Notes: generated from the sequence alone by a model not told the origin. A stretch of 54,466 bases of DNA from an uncultured Bacteroidales bacterium (GCA_903875045.1 CAIQUS010000019.1:1-54466); one strand, 5' to 3'; shown: positions 16,524-26,590, counted from the first letter of the stretch. Program-made: numbers and translations.

Positions 16524-17921
16524 CTATTTTGGTCCGACCATTTTCTTTGGGTCTACCGCACGATTGAAATCTTCTTCCGAAATCAGTCCCGATTCCATGG
16601 CTGCCTGGCGAAGGGTTTTATGTTCCTGGTGAGCTTTTTTCGCAATTTTGGCAGAATTATCATATCCGATCATTGGATTCAGTGCTGTAACCAGCATCAA
16701 TGAATTTTCGAGATTTTTATTGATGGCTGCCATGTTCGGTTCGATGCCAACAGCACAGTTTTCAGTGAAAGAAACACAGGCATCACCCAGCAAACGTGCC
16801 GACATGAGCAAGTTGGAGATCATCAGCGGTTTGAATACATTCAGTTGAAAATGACCACTGATTCCGCCGATGTTGATGGCCACATCATTGCCCAGAACCT
16901 GCGCACACACCATCGTCATGGCTTCCGGCTGGGTTGGGTTTACTTTGCCGGGCATGATGCTTGATCCGGGTTCATTTTCAGGAAGCATCAGTTCCCCGAT
17001 GCCACAGCGTGGACCGGAGGCGAGCAACCGTATGTTGGAGGCGATGTGCATCAGGCTGACCGCAAGAGTTTTCAGGGCGCCCGATGTTTCTACCATCGCA
17101 TCGTGTGCCGACAGTGATTCAAATTTATTGGCAGCGGTGATGAAAGGCAAACCGGTGAGGGCTGCGATTTGGTTTGCCACCAGTACATCATAACCTTTTG
17201 GTGCATTTAACCCTGTGCCTACTGCGGTTCCGCCAAGTGCCAGTTCCGACAGGTGTGGCAATGTGTTACGCAGTGCTTTCAGGCCGTGTTCCAGCTGGGC
17301 AACGTAGCCCGAAAATTCCTGGCCCAGGGTGAGTGGTGTGGCATCCATCAGATGGGTACGTCCGGTTTTCACAATTTCATTGAATTCCCTGGATTTCTTG
17401 TCAAGGGTTTCCTTTAAAAGTTCAACGCCGGGAATTGTCGTACCGGTTACCATTTTGTATGCTGCAATGCTCATCGCAGCTGGAAATGTATCGTTGGATG
17501 ACTGTGACTTGTTTACATCATCATTCGGATGGATCACCGTTTTACCCTGGCCGCCAAGTTCACCGCCATTGATTACATGGGCTCTGTTGGCAATTACTTC
17601 ATTGAGGTTCATGTTGGTTTGTGTGCCCGATCCTGTTTGCCAGATCACCAGCGGAAACTGATCATCCAGTTTGCCTTCAAGTATTTCATCACAAACCTTA
17701 ACAATCAAGTCCTTTTTTTCGACTGCGAGTACGCCAAGATCGGCGTTAACCATGGCGGCGGCTTTCTTAAGCACGGCCATGCCCCTGATCATCTCTTTGG
17801 GCATGGAACCAGGTTCCCCGATTTTAAAATTGCCAAGCGATCGTTGGGTTTGGGCTCCCCAGTATTTGTCCATTGAAACTTCGATGGGACCCATGGTGTC
17901 TTTTTCAATACGTGTTTTCAT
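16524..17921 (-). CDS. fumC: Class II fumarate hydratase
   Basis: A 465-residue enzyme that hydrates fumarate to L-malate in the cytoplasm; it needs no iron-sulfur cluster and acts as a homotetramer. The signature '[11 protein letters not shown]' spans residues 319-329 and carries the catalytic serine loop. '[10 protein letters not shown]' (~97-105), '[17 protein letters not shown]' (~131-147) and '[19 protein letters not shown]' (~186-203) are the other conserved active-site regions. Length matches E. coli FumC (467 aa). It starts 33 nt downstream of the ArsC/Spx-like gene and is probably the last gene of the recX-prfB-arsC-fumC run. Confidence 0.96.
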   Translation of the reverse strand: MKTRIEKDTMGPIEVSMDKYWGAQTQRSLGNFKIGEPGSMPKEMIRGMAVLKKAAAMVNADLGVLAVEKKDLIVKVCDEILEGKLDDQFPLVIWQTGSGTQTNMNLNEVIANRAHVINGGELGGQGKTVIHPNDDVNKSQSSNDTFPAAMSIAAYKMVTGTTIPGVELLKETLDKKSREFNEIVKTGRTHLMDATPLTLGQEFSGYVAQLEHGLKALRNTLPHLSELALGGTAVGTGLNAPKGYDVLVANQIAALTGLPFITAANKFESLSAHDAMVETSGALKTLAVSLMHIASNIRLLASGPRCGIGELMLPENEPGSSIMPGKVNPTQPEAMTMVCAQVLGNDVAINIGGISGHFQLNVFKPLMISNLLMSARLLGDACVSFTENCAVGIEPNMAAINKNLENSLMLVTALNPMIGYDNSAKIAKKAHQEHKTLRQAAMESGLISEEDFNRAVDPKKMVGPK

Positions 17922-17954
17922 TGCAGATATTTTATAGTTAGAGTTGGGTTTGTA

Positions 17955-18311
17955 TTATAACAGGGTTGCGATGTTTTCGACCGGATCGCCAACTACCGCT
18001 TTGTAAATTGACTCAACAATGGGACGCTGTAAAAGTTTAGGATTCTGAATGATTATCTTTACCAGTTCATGATCTTCAAAATGCTTGCCTTTCAGGTGTT
18101 GCTTGTAATAGTCTTCTTGTTTACGTAATATGTCGGCAGGCTTAAGGTTCAGTTTTATCAATAATTTCTCAACTTCCTTTTCCGTCAAAGGTTTTTTAAT
18201 GTATTCAACGACTTCAAACTCACGTCCCGACTGCTGCAGGTAGTGCAGGCCGGCGCGAGATTTTTTACATTGCGGGTTATGGTAAATTCGTAATTTATCC
18301 GGCGTTTCCAT
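17955..18311 (-). CDS. ArsC/Spx-family thioredoxin-fold protein
   Basis: A 118-residue protein of the ArsC-like superfamily. '[17 protein letters not shown]' places the active-site cysteine at C15 with Ser at +3 (CxxS). '[18 protein letters not shown]' and '[18 protein letters not shown]' are the conserved downstream segments. The family includes glutaredoxin-dependent arsenate reductases, Spx regulators and uncharacterised YfgD-like proteins, and sequence alone does not separate these. No ars operon genes are near, so an arsenic role is not supported by context. Its start overlaps the end of prfB by 17 nt. Confidence 0.82.
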   Translation of the reverse strand: METPDKLRIYHNPQCKKSRAGLHYLQQSGREFEVVEYIKKPLTEKEVEKLLIKLNLKPADILRKQEDYYKQHLKGKHFEDHELVKIIIQNPKLLQRPIVESIYKAVVGDPVENIATLL

Positions 18312-19387
18312 ATTCCATCAGGTAGGCTTTGATAAAATCGGTCAGATCACCGTCAAGCACTGCCTGGGTATCTGAAGTTTCATAGCTTGTGCGGAGGTCT
18401 TTAACCATTTTATAAGGATGGAGGACGTAACTGCGAATCTGGCTTCCCCATTCAATTTTCTTCTTACCGCTTTCAATCACATTGATTTTTTCCCTTTGTT
18501 TGCGAAGTTCAATTTCGTATAATTGGGATTTAAGCAATTTCAGGGCTTTTTCGCGGTTTTGTCCTTGTGAGCGGGTTTCCTGACATTCAATGACAATGCC
18601 TGAAGGTTCATGCTTGAGCCGCACTGCAGTTTCAACTTTGTTGACATTTTGTCCTCCCGGGCCACTGCTTCTGAAGGTGTCCCAACTGATATCGGAGGGG
18701 TTAATCTCAATAACGATGTCATCGTTGATAATGGGATAAGCATAAACGGATGCAAATGACGTATGCCGCTTGTGGTTTGAGTCGAAGGGCGAAAGCCTTA
18801 CCAGCCTGTGAACACCATTTTCCCCTTTGAGATAACCGTATGCATAATCACCGTCAAACTCAAGGGTTACCGACTTGATGCCGGCAACATCACCTTCCTG
18901 GTAGTCCACTTCGGTGATTTTAAACTTGCTGCGCTCGGCATACCGGATATACATGCGCATGAGCATTTCTGCCCAATCCTGTGATTCAGTGCCACCGGCC
19001 CCGGAATTGATTTGCACGATAGCCCCGAGTTTATCCTCTTCGCCACTAAGCATGTTACGAAACTCAAGATCCTCCACAAGGTGGAGTGTTTCGTGGTAAT
19101 TGGTTTCCAACTCCTGCTCGGTACCTTCACCCTGGATGTAAAAATCCCACATCACCAGCAGATCGTCACGGCTTGAAACGGCCTGCTGGTATGCATCGGT
19201 CCAAAGTTTTTTATCACGGATGGCCCTCAGTGCCAACTCAGCTGTTTTGGGGTTGCTCCAAAAATCGGGTGCTTGCGATAGCTGTTCTTCTTCTGCTATC
19301 TGTGAAAGTTTTTTATCGATGTCAAAGATACCTCCTCAAGACGTCAAGTCTTGTCTGAAGGTCTTTCAATTGTTCTTGTGATACCAT
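18295..19387 (-). CDS. prfB: Peptide chain release factor 2, with programmed +1 frameshift
   Basis: RF2 reads UGA and UAA stop codons. The gene starts at ATG 19385-19387. Twenty-one zero-frame codons end in AGG AGG TAT CTT TGA C, the classical RF2 frameshift site: an internal Shine-Dalgarno (19331-19336), CTT (19325-19327) and in-frame TGA (19322-19324). Skipping one U (19324) joins 342 further codons, giving about 363 residues, the usual RF2 length. The main frame shows the RF2 anticodon tripeptide SPF ('[15 protein letters not shown]') and the catalytic GGQ ('[14 protein letters not shown]'). A gene caller without recoding will start it wrongly inside the frame (for example at 19236). It follows recX by 1 nt and overlaps the ArsC-like gene by 17 nt. 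Confidence 0.95.
19322..19336 (-). promoter_or_regulatory. prfB programmed frameshift site
   Basis: On the minus strand AGGAGG, TAT, then CTT-TGA. The AGGAGG pairs with 16S rRNA and the slow TGA lets the ribosome slip +1 on CTT. This makes RF2 synthesis self-regulating: low RF2 favours frameshifting. Confidence 0.93.
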
Positions 19388-19388
19388 G

Positions 19389-19877
19389 TCAGATATTAAG
19401 TTCTGTTAATACTTTTGTGATCAGGCTAAATTCATATCCTTTGCCAGTGACAAAAGTGATAATTTTTTCGCGGACGTTAAAATGTTTTCCATTATTTATT
19501 TCCAACTTTTTTTTAAGGACCAGTTCGCGGATGGTCCTTATATAGTCATCCTCACCAATTTCTTCCATTGATTGCCTGACGATTTTGTCGGGGATATTGC
19601 GGCTTTTAAGTTCAGCACGGATTTTTGCGCGGCCCCATTTGTTGATGTGAAATTTGCCCCGGACAAAGATTCGTGCAAATCGTTCTTCATCAATAAAGCC
19701 CTCTTTTTTCAAATGATGAATTATCTGAGTTCTTTTGACAGAAGAGACTTTCCACTGTAACAGTTTATTGTCAACATCCCTGATGCACCGTTCCTGATAA
19801 GCACAATAATGATGAATCCTGGCAAGGATGGCATCCATTTCATGTTTAGACGGTTCGATTAATTCAGTTGTTGTCAT
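19389..19877 (-). CDS. recX: RecX-family regulator of RecA
   Basis: 162 residues with the three-repeat helical RecX layout: 'RCIRDVDNKLLQW' (~34-46), 'LKKEGFIDEERFARIFVRGKFHINKWGRAKIRAELKSRNI' (~56-95) and a third repeat ending 'FVTGKGYEFSLITKVL'. RecX proteins bind RecA filaments and damp or modulate recombination and the SOS response. recA is not in this window, so the gene is uncoupled from it. The stop TGA is separated from the prfB ATG by one base (TGACATG), suggesting translational coupling. The 227-bp region upstream (19878-20104) should hold the operon promoter, but I could not identify a convincing one. Confidence 0.87.
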   Translation of the reverse strand: MTTTELIEPSKHEMDAILARIHHYCAYQERCIRDVDNKLLQWKVSSVKRTQIIHHLKKEGFIDEERFARIFVRGKFHINKWGRAKIRAELKSRNIPDKIVRQSMEEIGEDDYIRTIRELVLKKKLEINNGKHFNVREKIITFVTGKGYEFSLITKVLTELNI

Positions 19878-20104
19878 GGCTGGAAAAAAAACTACCTCAT
19901 CAGATTCTCCAAATTGTGGTTGCGGATGCTTCCGTTAGCAGCAATGGAACTACAATTTGATTGCCAAATTATAATAAGATTATTCCTGGAAGCTGACAGG
20001 TTGTTTTTTTTCAAAATTTTTTATGTAAAGGTAAGGCTAAAGTTTCAAAAAAGTACTTTTCAGGACGTTTTTTTTACTTCAATAAAATCGGAGGTGTCAA
20101 ATTT

Positions 20105-23100
20105 CTATTTTTGTTTCTCAAATACATCTGCTTCTCTGAAGTAGTAAGGGCCATGGGGAGAGTCATCACTAACCCAAAGCAAATAGCGGTATTGCTTCGA
20201 TTTGCCTGGAAGCGGAATGATTGTGTACAATGCTTTGCTACTGCCCCAGATGTCTTCCGGGGGGGCAAAGGTGATAAAACTCCAGCCGGCTGCCCCGGGA
20301 TTGCCTTTCACCCCGGGATGTTTATCTCCTGTGGCTCCCCAGATCGAAAAGGATTGTTTCCCCCGATATGTGCTTTGTTCGGTGAAGATGTGCATGCTGT
20401 CAAGTTCGATCTCTTGTTGTAAATCCATCAGGATACGGCCTTCACCTCTTTCAGACCATTTGTCATTTGCCGAGTCGCCGGGAAGCAAATCGTACATCCC
20501 GTCGTTGATGGCCGAAACATTCATCCCATCAGTAAATCCGGTATGGGTGGAGTCTGAATCACTGAAAAAATAGGTCGATGTTACTCCGTTGGGTTGGTGC
20601 ATATCGGCATAGTCTTTCATGGTGAGTTTTGCCGGGAGACGGCTCAGGTTCCGGTTTCGGTAAGTCATGACCTTTGCGGCCGGATCCATGTTCTCATCCA
20701 CATAACTCTTAGGCAGGTTCAGGGCAAGCGCCTGCCGATCGGTGAAATCGTCATACAGGGGCCTGGCCGGTTGAACCTGGTCGGAAGGATTGTCGGACAA
20801 GGAGATGGCAAATATTTTAATACTTTCATTGTCTGGCAGCTGCAATGTTTCACTGGCAGGGCTTGCATCGAGTTTATATTTGAAAATGTAGGCATATTTG
20901 TAGGGTAGGTTTAGTGTGTCGCGATGAAGATGGGTGGCGAACCATGCGATTTCATCACGTTTGATAAAACCTTTCTGCAATCCTGTCAGGCGTCCGAATT
21001 TATCCCAGGTACGATTGTCTGCCTGCCCGATGTTTCCATGATATGCCTGAATCCGCAGAGTGAATTTTGAACCCCCTGCCTTAAAAATGCCGCTTGTATC
21101 CGTCAGTGCAGCTGCAAGGATATACACATGGTTGAAATTTCCGGTTTTAGGTAACCGGATTTTTTGACCTTTGCAGGAAAGTACATTGTTTTTTCCATCA
21201 GTTTTTGGACCAAAATTGAATTGTACGCCATCAACGGTAAGTGTTTCCGGAAAAAGTTCGGAGGGGATACTTATTCCTTTCTGATCAAATTGTCCGTCCT
21301 TCTTGTTTTTATTGCCGGATACAACATCCTGATCGTAGGTAAGGGGCATTTCAATGGAGGCAGGCTCAATAAGTTTTTCAGCAGGCGGCTCCAGTTGCAT
21401 GGCAAAACTCCTTAAAGCGAATTGTTTCATGTCAATCACCAGTTTCCCGTTTTTTAGCAAAGCCTCACCAATCAGGCGTTCCTGACCATCGATTTCCCAG
21501 GCTTTTATAATTTTGGATGCCATGGAAACTTCTACATTGCGGACTTCTTTTCCAACCAACTCCTGCAGGCGGATTACCACATCCTTACCGTTTTCGGCTT
21601 TTTTTATTGTGCGGATATCAACCTGTGGTACGGAAACCTGGGCAAATGAAAAACTTTTTCCCAGGAAACCGGGATGCTGCGAAGCCTGGAATGCCCGGAG
21701 TGGCTGGTTCAGGCTTCTTGCCTGCCATTCAGACAGGGCGGTTCGCCAATCTCCTTTATGACTGTAAATCCCATAGGAGACTTCATGAATTCCCCAGTCC
21801 TGTGTTGCCTGATCGTGGAAAAAATTGGTTGTAGGGGTATAAAGTAATGTGAGACGGATGGTTTTGTCATTTGGCTTATCGGAACCGAATTTGGAGTCTT
21901 CAAAAATGGTTACACCAAAACTTCCCGATTTATCTGTCAGGTCAAACCATTCACGGGATGGAACTTCATACTTTTTTTCGTTGTTGTTCGCCCTTTCAAT
22001 AGTTCCCAGACCAAGGTTGTAAGTGGCAACCCCGTTTGAGGCAGTTAGCGGGAAGGAAGCTTTCAGGCAAACACCGTGTGACTGCCAGCCAATGGTATTG
22101 CGAATGATCAGATGATCTTTGCCGGCGGTTAATTGAATATATTGTGTAAATACCGAATTCATTGCATTGCGCTCAATTTTAACTGTAGCACGCACAGGCC
22201 CCTTCTCAACAACGGTTATTTTAGCGGGTCCGCCGACGTAAGCGATGGGAGGGTTTTTCCGGTCTTTCCAGTCCATATTCCACGCTGGCCAATATTCAGG
22301 ATACTCCTTCTGAAATTCCAGCCTCAACGGTGCCGATAATAGTTCTTTGCCCAGTTTCTTATCAACAATACTTGAGATGTCGCCTGCTACATTGATTGTA
22401 ACCTTAAGAAATTCATTGTCGAGGATATTGTTGGATGCAGAGAGGGAGGTTTTACCGGGTTTAACATCATCGGTTTGCTGAATATCATAACAGGCCAGTC
22501 CCAGGGAAGGGATTGTACCCAGGAAAAGAATCCGGATGCTTTCCTTTGAGGTTTGTAAAATCTGGACTGGTACTTCATTATTTAATGCATCAAAAACCCT
22601 GACTGCCTTCGGGACTCCATCGGGGTAAGAAAGATCAGCCTCCACCAGATCTTTACGACTGACAGACAGAGGGTTGTAAACTACCAGCGTTATTCCTTTT
22701 CCTTTGGTATCCATGGCCCGGATTACCGCACCTGCAGAACTTACCAATCCTGTTGAAAACTTATTAAGCGCCACTATTTCATCGTTCCAGGCGTATTCGT
22801 AAGCTTTCGGGATGGATGTTCCTGGCAGGATATCATGCATCTGACTTCCCAATACAAGCCACCATGCTTCATTGATCGACCGCAGTGGATATTTCATCCC
22901 GCCCAGCCAGTCGGCCATCACAGCAATGGGTTCTGTAGCAAGGGCAAGCTGCTCGTTTTTTCGGTTCCACCGTTTCATATATGCCTGGGAGGTTAGTGAA
23001 CCTGACGAATGCTCCGTCAGGAGCAGATCGCCGGTGTAGGAAGGAAGCTGATTTCTTTGCTCAATGGTCAAATCACGGAACAATTGATCGGAAGAACTCA

Positions 23101-23953
23101 GATATACATTTATTTTCCCATCGGGCTGATCGAGGCTGCCAACGGCATTTTTCACATCCTCTTCACGTGGCGCCCCGCCTTCATCGCCTACCCCGTAGTA
23201 CCGGTAATCGGCAAAAACACCATACTTCCTGCCGTTTTCCATCACTCGGTTTACCCAGTAGGATGAGGTATCAAGCCGCTTTTTCACCTCACCGCCATAA
23301 TCTGTTGCATTGAGTGCCGCGGCGATGCCGTTGCCATCGGGACCGATCCAATTACCGATGTTGAAAGGAATTCCCGAGGCAGAGCCCCAGGAAAGTTTTT
23401 GTGTGGAAAACCCTTTTAACCCCGCATGGGCCAGGGCAGAGGGCACGTGAGCCTGGAATCCGAAGCAATCGGGGAGGAGAAAGTCAACGCTTTCCTTGTT
23501 AAATTCATTTTTGAAGTAGCTGTTCCCATAAAGGACCTGCCTGATCATTGATTCCGGAGAAGGGATATTGGCATCACATTCATCTACAGAAGAACCTCCA
23601 ACAAACCACCGTCCCTGGGAAACATATTTTTTTAGTTTTTCATATTTTTCAGGATAATATTCCTTCATCATTTTGTATCGGCGGGCACCGGAGAAGGTGA
23701 AAACATAAGGCTTGTATTTTTCAAACCTTTGAAAATTATCGTCAAGGGTGTTTTTCAGGTATTCGTTGATGGTTGTTTCATAATCCCAGCGCCACTCCGT
23801 ATCAAGATGCGCATACCCAACAGTATAGAGTACAGGGTCCTTCGACAGATTATATTTGGATGTTGCAGGTATTGTTGTACCCGGCTGGGCATTTGCAACA
23901 TGCACGATCAATAAAAACAGCAGGTTTACCCCAAAGAAATTAATGCGCATCAT
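20105..23953 (-). CDS. Secreted glycoside hydrolase family 38 alpha-mannosidase
   Basis: 1282 residues with signal peptide ('LLFLLIVHVANAQP', cleavage near 22). The GH38 catalytic domain begins at ~40: zinc ligands H49 and D51 in 'GYAHLDTEWRWDYE', and catalytic nucleophile D162 in 'FLLPDCFGFQAHVP', which also binds zinc. 'GSQMHDILPGTS' supplies the later conserved histidine. The central helical and C-terminal beta-sandwich GH38 domains follow to ~870. The last ~400 residues look like carbohydrate-binding beta-sandwiches ('GRILMDLQQEIELDSMHIFTE' resembles an F5/8-type module). It likely trims alpha-mannose from glycans or glycoproteins in the periplasm or outside. No T9SS domain is visible. 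A second ATG at 23950 is an alternative start. The gene appears monocistronic. Confidence 0.9.
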   Translation of the reverse strand: MMRINFFGVNLLFLLIVHVANAQPGTTIPATSKYNLSKDPVLYTVGYAHLDTEWRWDYETTINEYLKNTLDDNFQRFEKYKPYVFTFSGARRYKMMKEYYPEKYEKLKKYVSQGRWFVGGSSVDECDANIPSPESMIRQVLYGNSYFKNEFNKESVDFLLPDCFGFQAHVPSALAHAGLKGFSTQKLSWGSASGIPFNIGNWIGPDGNGIAAALNATDYGGEVKKRLDTSSYWVNRVMENGRKYGVFADYRYYGVGDEGGAPREEDVKNAVGSLDQPDGKINVYLSSSDQLFRDLTIEQRNQLPSYTGDLLLTEHSSGSLTSQAYMKRWNRKNEQLALATEPIAVMADWLGGMKYPLRSINEAWWLVLGSQMHDILPGTSIPKAYEYAWNDEIVALNKFSTGLVSSAGAVIRAMDTKGKGITLVVYNPLSVSRKDLVEADLSYPDGVPKAVRVFDALNNEVPVQILQTSKESIRILFLGTIPSLGLACYDIQQTDDVKPGKTSLSASNNILDNEFLKVTINVAGDISSIVDKKLGKELLSAPLRLEFQKEYPEYWPAWNMDWKDRKNPPIAYVGGPAKITVVEKGPVRATVKIERNAMNSVFTQYIQLTAGKDHLIIRNTIGWQSHGVCLKASFPLTASNGVATYNLGLGTIERANNNEKKYEVPSREWFDLTDKSGSFGVTIFEDSKFGSDKPNDKTIRLTLLYTPTTNFFHDQATQDWGIHEVSYGIYSHKGDWRTALSEWQARSLNQPLRAFQASQHPGFLGKSFSFAQVSVPQVDIRTIKKAENGKDVVIRLQELVGKEVRNVEVSMASKIIKAWEIDGQERLIGEALLKNGKLVIDMKQFALRSFAMQLEPPAEKLIEPASIEMPLTYDQDVVSGNKNKKDGQFDQKGISIPSELFPETLTVDGVQFNFGPKTDGKNNVLSCKGQKIRLPKTGNFNHVYILAAALTDTSGIFKAGGSKFTLRIQAYHGNIGQADNRTWDKFGRLTGLQKGFIKRDEIAWFATHLHRDTLNLPYKYAYIFKYKLDASPASETLQLPDNESIKIFAISLSDNPSDQVQPARPLYDDFTDRQALALNLPKSYVDENMDPAAKVMTYRNRNLSRLPAKLTMKDYADMHQPNGVTSTYFFSDSDSTHTGFTDGMNVSAINDGMYDLLPGDSANDKWSERGEGRILMDLQQEIELDSMHIFTEQSTYRGKQSFSIWGATGDKHPGVKGNPGAAGWSFITFAPPEDIWGSSKALYTIIPLPGKSKQYRYLLWVSDDSPHGPYYFREADVFEKQK

Positions 23954-23971
23954 AACAATTGTTTTTCCTTG

Positions 23972-24001
23972 TAAAATTAGAGATTTATTTTGTTCCGCAA
24001 A
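23972..24001 (-). promoter_or_regulatory. Candidate promoter of the GH38 gene
   Basis: Minus strand: TTTG (23998-24001), 18-nt spacer, TAATTTTA (23972-23979), one mismatch from TAnnTTTG. Leader of about 15 nt. It interleaves with the opposite-strand promoter for the thioredoxin-like gene. Confidence 0.35.
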
Positions 24002-24015
24002 AAGCGCTACTTTTG
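23989..24015 (+). promoter_or_regulatory. Candidate promoter of the DUF4369/thioredoxin genes
   Basis: A perfect -7 box TACTTTTG (24008-24015) with a TTTG at 23989-23992. The 15-nt spacer is shorter than usual, so the -33 assignment is weak. A strong AGGAGG at ~24032 precedes the ATG at 24046. Confidence 0.35.
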
Positions 24016-24045
24016 TGCAAACAAACCATAACAGGAGGTCTTCAA

Positions 24046-25176
24046 ATGAAAAAACTTTTAGTCATATTGTTCGTCAGTTCAATCCTTGCTTCATGTTCAA
24101 GCAGTAAAGATCAGTTTAAAATCACCGGTACCGTGAAAGGGGTTGATACCGGTATGATTTATCTTCAGAAAAGTGAAATGGACCAATGGGTCAATGTCGA
24201 TTCTGTCAAACTTTCCAAAGGTGAATTTACATTTTCAGGAAAAGTGGATAATCCCGAGATGTGGCATATTGCGATGAGTGGAAACCAGGTAATCCTCCCG
24301 GTATTTGTTGAAAATGCACCAATCCAAATTCAGATTTTTCCCGACAGCCTGGAAAAGTCAACGGTGACAGGATCAGCAACACACGATTTTTACCAGCAAT
24401 ATGTTACCATGAATGATGCCATCAATGTGAAAATGGAAGATGCATATATTGCATGGAAAAAAGCAAAGGAGGCCAACGACACCATTGGCATGGAGCGGAA
24501 CGATTCCATCTCCAACCTGCTGGATGCCGAAATGAAAAAGCAGCTTCAGGAATTTGCCAAAACCAACAATAAAACGGTTGTGGCACCATATCTGGTCATT
24601 AAAAACAGCTGGCAATTTGAACTGCCTGAATTGGAAGAACTGGCGAATGTGATGGATACCAGTTTGAACAAATCGCAATACATGCAGGCCCTGCAAAATC
24701 GGGTTGCCATTCTTAAAAGCGTCACTGTAGGTCAGATAGCACCCGATTTCACAATGAATGACACTGCTGGGAACCCGGTCACGCTTTCGTCGTTGAAGGG
24801 AAAGGTGCTGCTCGTTGATTTCTGGGCTTCCTGGTGCGGTCCGTGCCGGGCTGAAAACCCGAATGTGGTCAAAGCATACAAGGCCTACAGTAATAAGGGG
24901 TTTGATGTACTTGGCTGTTCATTCGACAAAAACCGTGAAAAATGGATCCAGGCCATTAAAGATGATAATCTGACCTGGGGTCATGTTTCGGACCTAAAAT
25001 ACTGGAGTAATGCTGCGGGAAAGCTTTACGGTATCAATTCGATTCCGGCAAATGTGCTCCTTGACAAGGATCAGAAGATCATCGCGCGCAACCTGCGTGG
25101 CGAGGAACTGATGAAAAAACTGGAAGAAATTTTTGGACCTGTTGCTGCTGAAAAGAAGGGGAAAAGCAGGAAATAA
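24046..25176 (+). CDS. DUF4369-TlpA thioredoxin-like lipoprotein
   Basis: 376 residues from ATG 24046, chosen for its AGGAGG and for the lipoprotein signal 'LFVSSILASCSSS' (lipobox LASC, lipidated Cys ~17). The N-terminal beta-rich DUF4369 domain ('FKITGTVKGVDTGMIYLQK', ~22-115) is followed by a helical linker and a C-terminal TlpA/ResA-like thioredoxin domain with 'DFWASWCGPCRAENPN' (C264, C267) and a cis-proline region 'INSIPANVLLD'. This architecture is common in Bacteroidota and implies a membrane-anchored periplasmic thiol-disulfide reductase, perhaps for cytochrome maturation or oxidative repair. It heads a two-gene unit. Confidence 0.88.
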   Translation: MKKLLVILFVSSILASCSSSKDQFKITGTVKGVDTGMIYLQKSEMDQWVNVDSVKLSKGEFTFSGKVDNPEMWHIAMSGNQVILPVFVENAPIQIQIFPDSLEKSTVTGSATHDFYQQYVTMNDAINVKMEDAYIAWKKAKEANDTIGMERNDSISNLLDAEMKKQLQEFAKTNNKTVVAPYLVIKNSWQFELPELEELANVMDTSLNKSQYMQALQNRVAILKSVTVGQIAPDFTMNDTAGNPVTLSSLKGKVLLVDFWASWCGPCRAENPNVVKAYKAYSNKGFDVLGCSFDKNREKWIQAIKDDNLTWGHVSDLKYWSNAAGKLYGINSIPANVLLDKDQKIIARNLRGEELMKKLEEIFGPVAAEKKGKSRK

Positions 25177-25195
25177 ATTTCATAATGAACGTATA

Positions 25196-26563
25196 ATGAA
25201 AAGTATACTGACTCTTTTTTTACTTATGGTTTCCGGCCTGCTGCAGGCTCAAAACACCATTGAGGGGACCATACTCAGGTATGGAGATAAAAAGATTTTC
25301 CTGATGAGCATCTATGGGGAAAAAACAAAAGCCATTGATTCAACAACCTCTGATGCCAACGGAAATTTCAGGTTTATACTTAATAACCGTTTACCGGGGA
25401 TGTACAGGGTGCAGTGGATCAAGGAGGGTTCGGTTGACCTGGTTTGGAACCACGAAGACGTAAAGTTTATTACCTCACCCAAAAACACTGAAGACAGTCT
25501 TCAAATCATCACCTCACTTGAAAACAAGATCAATCTTGCATATTCAAAGCTTGACCGGATCAACCAGTCGAAATTACAATTGCTCATTCCCGTTGTTGAT
25601 TTTTACCCTGTGAAGGATGCTTTTTATGCATCAGTTATACGGGAATTTGAGTTTACCCAAAAGTCACAGCAGCAATTCCTTGACTCTCTGGTAAAATTAT
25701 ATCCCAACGCTTTTGCCGTCCGGGTGGCAAAAGTTTATCAAACGCCATTCATCCCGGCAGGGTTGAACAAGGATGAACGGATCACCTTATTAAAGCAGCA
25801 CTATTTCGATCGGGTTGATTTTTCGGATACAGCGCTGCTGCGAAGCATGGTATTCGTGAATAAAGCTATTGCCTACCTGTCGATATACAGCAATAACCGC
25901 ATGCCCCAGAAACAGCTCGAAGCCGAATTTATCAAAGCAGTTACCCTCATGCTCGGTGCTGCATCAGTGAATCCGGTGATCTACAAATTCTGGCTTGATT
26001 ACCTCGTTGGTGGCTTTGACAAATACCATTTTGACGAAGTGATCACCTATATTGCCGATAATTTCCAGGATCCTTCTTCTTGTGAAGACCAGGAAAGGAA
26101 ATCGGCCCTGCAGAAAAAGCTTGATACTTTCAAGAAAATTGCCATAGGAAAAATAGCCCCCGACCTGGTCGTTCCTGATGTCTCCGGAAAACCCGTCAGC
26201 CTGAAGGGAATCAATTCAGAATATACGCTGGTGTTGTTTTATGCTACCACCTGTCCGCACTGTGTATCAATGACCCCACGGCTTAAGGAATTGTATGACA
26301 AACAACAATCCAAACGATTTGAGGTTATGTCGGTATCCATCGATACCAGTAAAAATGATTGGACAACCTTTATCAGGGATCAAAAACTGAAATGGATCAA
26401 CGTTTCTGATCTGAAAGGGTTTAATGGGAAGTCAGCCGATGATTACAACATTTATGCTACCCCTACCATGTTTTTGCTCGACCGTGAGAAGAAGATCCTC
26501 TCAAAACCCATCTCCCTGATGGAACTTGAGCAGTCACTCCGCGACCATAACCTGACCAATTGA
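25196..26563 (+). CDS. Thioredoxin-like protein, second gene of pair
   Basis: 455 residues from ATG 25196, 19 nt after the previous stop; the frame is open further upstream, but that part overlaps the previous gene and the signal peptide (MKSILTLFLLMVSGLLQAQ) starts here. The N-terminal DUF4369-like beta domain ('NTIEGTILRYGDKKIFLMSIYG') is followed by a helical region (~100-320) and a C-terminal redoxin domain with 'LVLFYATTCPHCVSMTPRL' (C353, C356) and 'NIYATPTMFLLD'. The CPHC active site differs from the CGPC of its neighbour and resembles DsbA/DsbC-type redox tuning, so the pair may divide oxidising and reducing tasks (inference). Periplasmic location expected. Confidence 0.85.
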   Translation: MKSILTLFLLMVSGLLQAQNTIEGTILRYGDKKIFLMSIYGEKTKAIDSTTSDANGNFRFILNNRLPGMYRVQWIKEGSVDLVWNHEDVKFITSPKNTEDSLQIITSLENKINLAYSKLDRINQSKLQLLIPVVDFYPVKDAFYASVIREFEFTQKSQQQFLDSLVKLYPNAFAVRVAKVYQTPFIPAGLNKDERITLLKQHYFDRVDFSDTALLRSMVFVNKAIAYLSIYSNNRMPQKQLEAEFIKAVTLMLGAASVNPVIYKFWLDYLVGGFDKYHFDEVITYIADNFQDPSSCEDQERKSALQKKLDTFKKIAIGKIAPDLVVPDVSGKPVSLKGINSEYTLVLFYATTCPHCVSMTPRLKELYDKQQSKRFEVMSVSIDTSKNDWTTFIRDQKLKWINVSDLKGFNGKSADDYNIYATPTMFLLDREKKILSKPISLMELEQSLRDHNLTN

Positions 26564-26590
26564 ATTTACGATTTTTGATTTACGATTTTT

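Noticed and set aside
17955-18311. Arsenate resistance gene arsC
   Set aside because: The fold and CxxS fit the superfamily, but no arsenic genes adjoin and the family is functionally mixed, so no symbol was given.
18295-19236. RF2 as a truncated gene or frameshift pseudogene
   Set aside because: The TGA interruption has the exact programmed frameshift context (AGGAGG, TAT, CTT, TGA, C), so the gene is intact.
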